From Clostridium sp. (GTDB lineage: Bacteria; Bacteroidota; Bacteroidia; Bacteroidales; Muribaculaceae): 64,000 bases of DNA. Shown here one piece after another: positions 59,693 through 64,000 of the stretch (within the stretch, counting starts at the first letter, position 1; each line of letters begins with the position of its first letter). The translations under genes and the position numbers were made by a program. The notes under the pieces are model-generated. The model was not told the origin of the DNA. It saw only the letters and a list, made by a program, of their open reading frames with translations, and ran no database searches. The stretch spans positions 1 through 64,000 of the forward strand of contig JAMPBQ010000006.1 of assembly GCA_023666615.1 (NCBI GenBank). The letters run 5' to 3'.

Positions 59693-61714
59693 TTACCAGA
59701 TGACAACTCGCTCTTCAGTGGGGCGGAACATTGCGTCGCCCTCTTTGATGTCGAATGCTGTGAAGAAGGGCTCAATGTTGCGCAATGTAGCGTTCACGCG
59801 CCAGCGTCCCAGCGAGTGGGGGTCGGTGACTGTGCGGCTGAGGATTTCCTCGTCGCGAATGTTTCCGGCCCAAACATTGGCGTATGCCAGGTAGAAGCGC
59901 TGGTCGGGAGTGAGCCCGTCGATATCCTTGCCTGGCTTTCCGCCAATGGAATTGTGGTAGGCTGTGTGCGCAACGCGCAGGCCGCCCTGGTCGGCTATGT
60001 TCTCTCCAAGAGTGAGCTTACCATTGGCGTGCGTGTCGCCAAGCACTATGATGCGGTCAAACTGAGCCGCCAGAGAGTCTGCAAGCTGAACGAAAGCCTG
60101 TGCGTCTTCAGGCGTCCACCAGTCTGCCATGTTCCCGTCCTTGTCGAACTGACGGCCCTGATCGTCGAATCCGTGAGTCATTTCGTGGCCGATTACAACG
60201 CCGATGGCGCCGTAGTTGATTGCGTCGTCAGCTTCGGGATCGAAGAATGGAGGCTGGAGAATGCCAGCGGGGAAGCAGATTTCGTTGGTTGTGGGGTTGT
60301 AATATGCGTTGACGGTCTGGGGCGACATGTGCCAGCGGTCGCGGTCCACGGGCTTTCCGAAGTCAGCGAGGTTATATTCATTGTTGAATACGATTGCCGA
60401 CTTGATGTTCTCCCAGTAGGGCTTCTCGGGATCGATGGTGAGGGCTGAATAGTCGCGCCATTTGTCGGGGTATCCGATCTTCACAGTGAAGGCGTCGAGC
60501 TTCTCGTGGGCTTTGGCCTTTGTGGCGTCGCTCATCCATGTGAGGCTGTCGATGTGCTCGCCAAGGGCTGTTTGGAGATTGCCTACAAGTGTGAGCATCT
60601 TATCCTTCGAGCTTTGGGGGAAATATTTCTCTACGTAAAGCTGGCCGATTGCTTCGCCGAGGATGCCGTTGGGCACGCTCATGGCGCGCTTCCATCGGGG
60701 ACGCTGCTGCTGCACGCCGGAGATTACCTTAGACAGCTCGAAATTGGCGGCAACAAAGTCATCGCTCAGGTAGGATGCCGCAGAAGAGATGTAATCGGCG
60801 GTCATGTAGTCGCGGATTTTCTCAATGGGAGTATCCACGAATATTTTCTCCACCTCTGCCACGAATCCGGGATTCTCCACTATCACAGTGTCGATTTCGT
60901 TGATGCCCTCGGCTGCGAAGTAAGCCTTGAGGTTGACATTTGGAGCCGATTTCTGAAGCTCGGCTATAGATGTTGGATTGTACTGCTTGGCGGGATCGCG
61001 CATCTCCTCGCGCGACATTGATGCCTTTGCCAGGCGGGTCTCAATATCGATGCTGTTGGCGGCTATGCGCTCTGCCTCAGCCTCGCTGTATCCTGCCAGC
61101 TTGGTGATTGTGGTAAGGTAAGTGCGATAGGCGTCGAGCACACCCTTTTCGCGGGGTGTATCCTTTAGGTAGTAGTCGCGGTCGCCCAAGCCCAGGCCGC
61201 CCTGTCCAAGGTACATCACATTCATGTCTGAATTGAGAAGGTCGGCCGAAACGCCGGTGCCGAAGAATACGCCCACGCCCGGCATTGTGGCCATGACTGC
61301 GGGGAGGTCTTCTTTGTTGAGCGAATTGATTTTCTCAAGGTCGGCTTTGAGGGGGGCTGCGCCCTGTTCGTTAAGGGTTACGCTGTCCATGCCCTGCGCA
61401 TAGAGGTCGGCGATTTTCTGAGCGTTGGATCCGGGTGCGTTCTCCTGCTCGCCCAGCCCGAGGATCAGCTCTTGGAGCTGTACGCGATTGTTCTCGCCCA
61501 GCTGGTCGAATGTGCCGAAGCGTGAATATTCGTCGGTGAGGGGATTTGCCTCCATCCATCCGCCGCAGGCGTACTGGTAGAAGTCCTCGCCGGGTGCTGT
61601 CGTCTCGTCAAGGTTGGCCTTGTCGATGCCCTTGGGCGATTTTTCAGAGGAGCAATTTGCCATTGTCATTGCAATAACTGATGCTGAAATGAATAATGAA
61701 GAAAATTTTAACAT
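59693..61714 (-). CDS. M13-family (neprilysin/PepO-like) metallopeptidase, lipoprotein
   Basis: 673 residues. A signal peptide with lipobox MTMANCSS (Cys near 20) anchors it in an envelope membrane. The N-terminal M13_N domain (about 35-420) is followed by the zinc peptidase domain. That domain has NAYYNPTTNEICFPAGIL, zinc motif GHEMTHGFDDQG (H510, E511, H514), the third ligand in GENIADQGGL, and the C-terminal FRPTEERVVIW, which matches the conserved CxVW end except for the Cys. It cleaves short peptides outside the cytoplasm. Confidence 0.95.
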   Translation of the reverse strand: MLKFSSLFISASVIAMTMANCSSEKSPKGIDKANLDETTAPGEDFYQYACGGWMEANPLTDEYSRFGTFDQLGENNRVQLQELILGLGEQENAPGSNAQKIADLYAQGMDSVTLNEQGAAPLKADLEKINSLNKEDLPAVMATMPGVGVFFGTGVSADLLNSDMNVMYLGQGGLGLGDRDYYLKDTPREKGVLDAYRTYLTTITKLAGYSEAEAERIAANSIDIETRLAKASMSREEMRDPAKQYNPTSIAELQKSAPNVNLKAYFAAEGINEIDTVIVENPGFVAEVEKIFVDTPIEKIRDYMTADYISSAASYLSDDFVAANFELSKVISGVQQQRPRWKRAMSVPNGILGEAIGQLYVEKYFPQSSKDKMLTLVGNLQTALGEHIDSLTWMSDATKAKAHEKLDAFTVKIGYPDKWRDYSALTIDPEKPYWENIKSAIVFNNEYNLADFGKPVDRDRWHMSPQTVNAYYNPTTNEICFPAGILQPPFFDPEADDAINYGAIGVVIGHEMTHGFDDQGRQFDKDGNMADWWTPEDAQAFVQLADSLAAQFDRIIVLGDTHANGKLTLGENIADQGGLRVAHTAYHNSIGGKPGKDIDGLTPDQRFYLAYANVWAGNIRDEEILSRTVTDPHSLGRWRVNATLRNIEPFFTAFDIKEGDAMFRPTEERVVIW

Positions 61715-61805
61715 AAATGTATATTTGAATAAATGTCTTTTTTATTGTGGCTTATGTATATTGTGAATATCTTTCACGTTGATTTGCATTGGTTTGGCGA
61801 TTTTG

Positions 61806-63728
61806 TTATGATTCCATGGCCTCAAGCTCCATGGATGCCTCTTCCCATTGCGCCATTGCCGTCTCAAGGTCTTGCTGTATTTGGGCATGCTCCTTGAAGA
61901 GAGCATCGGATGTCTCGCCTTGGGCGAATTTGGCTTCAATGTCGGCCTTTTGCGTCTCAAGCTTCTCTATTTTCGATTCGGCTTCCTCCACTTTTTTCTT
62001 AGCTTGGCGCAATACGCGTTCCCTTTCTTTTTTTTCGGCGTAGGAAAGCTTGGAGGCTGATGGCTGGGCCTCAACCGGCTTCTCTTTTCCGATGTCCTTG
62101 CGCTCAAGCTCCTGCAGCGATGCTATTTTTTTCTTTTCAAGAAATTCGTAGATGCCACCAAGGCATTCCTTCACTTGCCCCCCCCCAAATTCATACACCT
62201 TGTCAACGAGCCCGTCAAGGAATTGCCTGTCGTGGCTCACGATTATGGCCGTGCCGTCAAAATCCTTGATTGCCTGTTTCAGTATGTCCTTCGTGCGCAT
62301 GTCGAGGTGGTTGGTTGGCTCATCCAAAATCAGCAGGTTGACGGGCTCAAGAAGCAGGCGTATCATGGCCAGGCGCGTTTTTTCACCGCCTGAAAGCACT
62401 TTCACCTTCTTGTCTGAAGCCTCTCCGCCAAACATGAAAGCTCCGAGGATGTCGCGGATTTTTGTGCGTATGTCGCCCACCGCCACATGGTCAATTGTGT
62501 CGAAAACTGTTATGTCCTGGTCGAGAAGCTGGGCTTGGTTTTGGGCGAAATATCCAATCTTTACGTTATGGCCGATTTTAAGGTTGCCTGTGAAAGGAAT
62601 CTCGCCCATAATGCATTTGACAAGCGTGGATTTGCCCTCGCCGTTCTTGCCCACGAAGGCCACTTTTTCGCCTCTCTTTATGATAAATTCGGCGTGGTCA
62701 AACACCTGATGGTCGCCATAGGCCTTGCCAACGTTTTCGGCGATTATGGGATAGTCACCCGAGCGTGGAGCGGGAGGGAATTTCAGCGAAAGGTGGGAAT
62801 TGTCCACCTCATCCACCTCAATCCGTTCTATTTTAGCCAGCTGCTTCATGCGGCTTTGCACCTGCACGGCTTTGGTGGCCTTGTATCTGAATCGCTCGAT
62901 AAACTCCTCGGTGTCCTTGATTTGCTTCTGTTGGTTTTGGAAGGCTCGCATCTGCTGTTCAATCCTTTCCTTGCGCAGCTCAACGAAATGAGAGTAATTC
63001 ACCGCATAGTCATAAATCTTGCCAAGCGAAATTTCAATGGTGCGGTTCGTTACATTGTCGATGAAAGCGCGGTCGTGGCTCACAAGCACCACTGCCTTGG
63101 CCTTTGTCTGCAGAAATGATTCCAGCCATTGTATTGATTCAATGTCAAGATGGTTGGTGGGCTCGTCAAGAAGAAGTACGTCGGGGCGGGTGAGAAGAAT
63201 CTTCGCCAACTCGATGCGCATACGCCAGCCGCCGGAAAATTCAGAAGTGAGGCGGTTGAAGTCGGAGCGTAGGAAGCCAAGGCCAATGAGGGTTTTCTCC
63301 ATTTCGGCCTCGCAGTTTTCGGCCTGCTCCATCGCCAGTTGGTCGTTGAGGGCGGTGAGCCGATCAATCAGCGCTTGGTATTGGGGTGATTCATAGTCGT
63401 CGCGAAGCGCCAGCTGGTGGTTTATGTCGTCCACCTTTTCCTGCATGCGTTGCACATGCGAAAACGCTTTGCGCGTCTCCTCGGCCACGGTGAGTGTATC
63501 GTTCACTTCCATTTGCTGCGGGAGATAGCCAATTGTTACGTCCTCCGGCTTTGAAACAGAGCCTGATGTTGGCGCCTGCAGCCCGGCTATGATTTTGAGC
63601 ATAGTCGATTTTCCCGCGCCATTCTTGCCCACAAGGGCTATCTTGTCGCGCGGATTTATTACATAGCTTATGTCATCAAATAGCGCCTTTACGCTAAATT
63701 CAACAGAAAGATTGTTTATCGAGAGCAA
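61806..63728 (-). CDS. ABC-F family ATPase (Uup/EttA-like)
   Basis: 640 residues with two ABC domains and no membrane segments. The first has GKNGAGKST, FSGGWRMRIELA and VLLLDEPTNHLD; the second has GKNGEGKST, LSGGEKTRLAMIR and LILDEPTNHLD. An interdomain linker of the P-site tRNA-interaction type (about 240-315) and a C-terminal charged coiled coil (about 550-635) complete the layout. Such proteins act on stalled ribosomes or give target-protection resistance. A run of eight C near 62180 lies inside the gene. Confidence 0.93.
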   Translation of the reverse strand: MLSINNLSVEFSVKALFDDISYVINPRDKIALVGKNGAGKSTMLKIIAGLQAPTSGSVSKPEDVTIGYLPQQMEVNDTLTVAEETRKAFSHVQRMQEKVDDINHQLALRDDYESPQYQALIDRLTALNDQLAMEQAENCEAEMEKTLIGLGFLRSDFNRLTSEFSGGWRMRIELAKILLTRPDVLLLDEPTNHLDIESIQWLESFLQTKAKAVVLVSHDRAFIDNVTNRTIEISLGKIYDYAVNYSHFVELRKERIEQQMRAFQNQQKQIKDTEEFIERFRYKATKAVQVQSRMKQLAKIERIEVDEVDNSHLSLKFPPAPRSGDYPIIAENVGKAYGDHQVFDHAEFIIKRGEKVAFVGKNGEGKSTLVKCIMGEIPFTGNLKIGHNVKIGYFAQNQAQLLDQDITVFDTIDHVAVGDIRTKIRDILGAFMFGGEASDKKVKVLSGGEKTRLAMIRLLLEPVNLLILDEPTNHLDMRTKDILKQAIKDFDGTAIIVSHDRQFLDGLVDKVYEFGGGQVKECLGGIYEFLEKKKIASLQELERKDIGKEKPVEAQPSASKLSYAEKKERERVLRQAKKKVEEAESKIEKLETQKADIEAKFAQGETSDALFKEHAQIQQDLETAMAQWEEASMELEAMES

Positions 63729-63835
63729 GGGTGAAGATCTGCTTTTAGTTATTGATTGTCAGTTGTTGGGATCAAGTCCTAATCCCTTTATACGAAATGC
63801 ATTAAGGTTGACACTTTATCCTTTATCCTTTGTAT

Positions 63836-63876
63836 CTACCGTGTGGGCTAAAGCGGAGCTTTAGCGCACACGGTAG
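63836..63876. other. Near-perfect inverted repeat over the end of the last gene
   Basis: Arms of 18 bases (63836-63853 and 63859-63876) with one mismatch and a five-base loop. The right arm contains the stop codon and final codons of the cyclo-ligase gene. No T tract follows on either side, so it is not a standard terminator. Confidence 0.75.
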
Positions 63877-64000
63877 ATTCCTTTGTCTGTGATTATTATG
63901 TCCACTTTTACGTCATGCGGCTCAGCTTCTATTTCGTCCACAAGCTGGAAATCGTAGGCCAGGCCCACCTTGAGCGCTTTGGCTTCAGCCAGCAAGCGGT
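63861..64000 (-). CDS. 5-formyltetrahydrofolate cyclo-ligase, C-terminal end (partial)
   Basis: The minus-strand frame open to the right edge encodes RLLAEAKALKVGLAYDFQLV followed by DEIEAEPHDVKVDIIIT and a short tail ending in YRVR. The GLAYDFQLV...EPHD pattern is the C-terminal signature of the cyclo-ligase that converts 5-formyl-THF to 5,10-methenyl-THF. Only about 46 residues are visible; the start lies outside the window. The tail after DIIIT and its stop codon fall in an inverted repeat. Confidence 0.85.
   Translation of the reverse strand, partial: RLLAEAKALKVGLAYDFQLVDEIEAEPHDVKVDIIITDKGIYRVR

Noticed and set aside
1..64000. CRISPR array, tRNA, rRNA or complete insertion sequence
   Set aside because: No regularly spaced long direct repeats, tRNA arms or rRNA blocks, and no transposase with terminal inverted repeats, were found on reading. 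This was by eye, so a short tRNA could be missed.

Overview
The window looks like a chromosomal segment from a member of the order Bacteroidales, probably a Muribaculaceae- or Prevotellaceae-like gut organism. This is inferred, not proven. The evidence is the repeated Bacteroidetes-type promoter (TTTG, about 20 bases, then TAnnTTTG), the near absence of Shine-Dalgarno sequences, an RprXY-type two-component pair, a PPi-dependent phosphofructokinase, a succinate/acetate CoA-transferase, and the arrangement of holA divergent from a small HsdR_N-like gene. Base composition is near 50% GC, except for two visibly AT-rich stretches: about 21.9-22.8 kb and about 29.7-32.9 kb.

Layout. 0-2 kb: the end of an unknown gene and a CoA-transferase. 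2-7.8 kb (minus strand): comEC, aroE, and a PAS-type histidine kinase with its NtrC-type sigma-54 activator. 7.9-19.7 kb (plus strand): two small genes, then a six-gene tripartite export operon (three FtsX/MacB-type permeases, TolC-like outer membrane protein, membrane fusion protein, ATPase). A near-consensus sigma-54 promoter lies just upstream of the first permease, with a dyad about 90 bases upstream of the predicted start, so the adjacent kinase/activator pair probably controls the pump. 19.8-29.6 kb: galE, a sugar nucleotidyltransferase, an Rpn-family nuclease, PPi-PFK, menD, hisS, a small beta-barrel protein and a DMT transporter.

29.7-32.9 kb: a compact AT-rich three-gene cassette (RecF/OLD-like ATPase with DUF3696 features, an unrecognised 282-residue protein, a DUF262/ParB-like protein) with its own promoter. 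It resembles a defence or conflict module that I cannot name. Just after it, 32.97-33.32 kb holds a strong promoter followed by about 300 bases rich in long, partly crossing inverted repeats, best explained as a structured RNA. A surface-lipoprotein gene follows, then an 8-bp-period tandem repeat.

34-64 kb: rprXY, a GPH/SLC45-like MFS transporter with an unusually large hydrophilic loop, L-serine dehydratase, a DUF4923 protein, a TrkH/TrkA potassium uptake pair, a LolC/E-like permease, rsfS-ftsH, a DUF1846 protein, aquaporin, etfBA with an acyl-CoA dehydrogenase, rfbD-rfbB, a FeoA-FeoB fusion, holA, an HsdR_N-like protein, an M13 peptidase, an ABC-F ATPase, and the end of a 5-formyltetrahydrofolate cyclo-ligase running off the right edge. 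No rRNA, tRNA, CRISPR array, integrase or complete insertion sequence was seen. Several short dispersed repeat families (CACGGATT, TTTAG, CGTGCC hairpin, AATTGTGAATT) occupy intergenic spaces.
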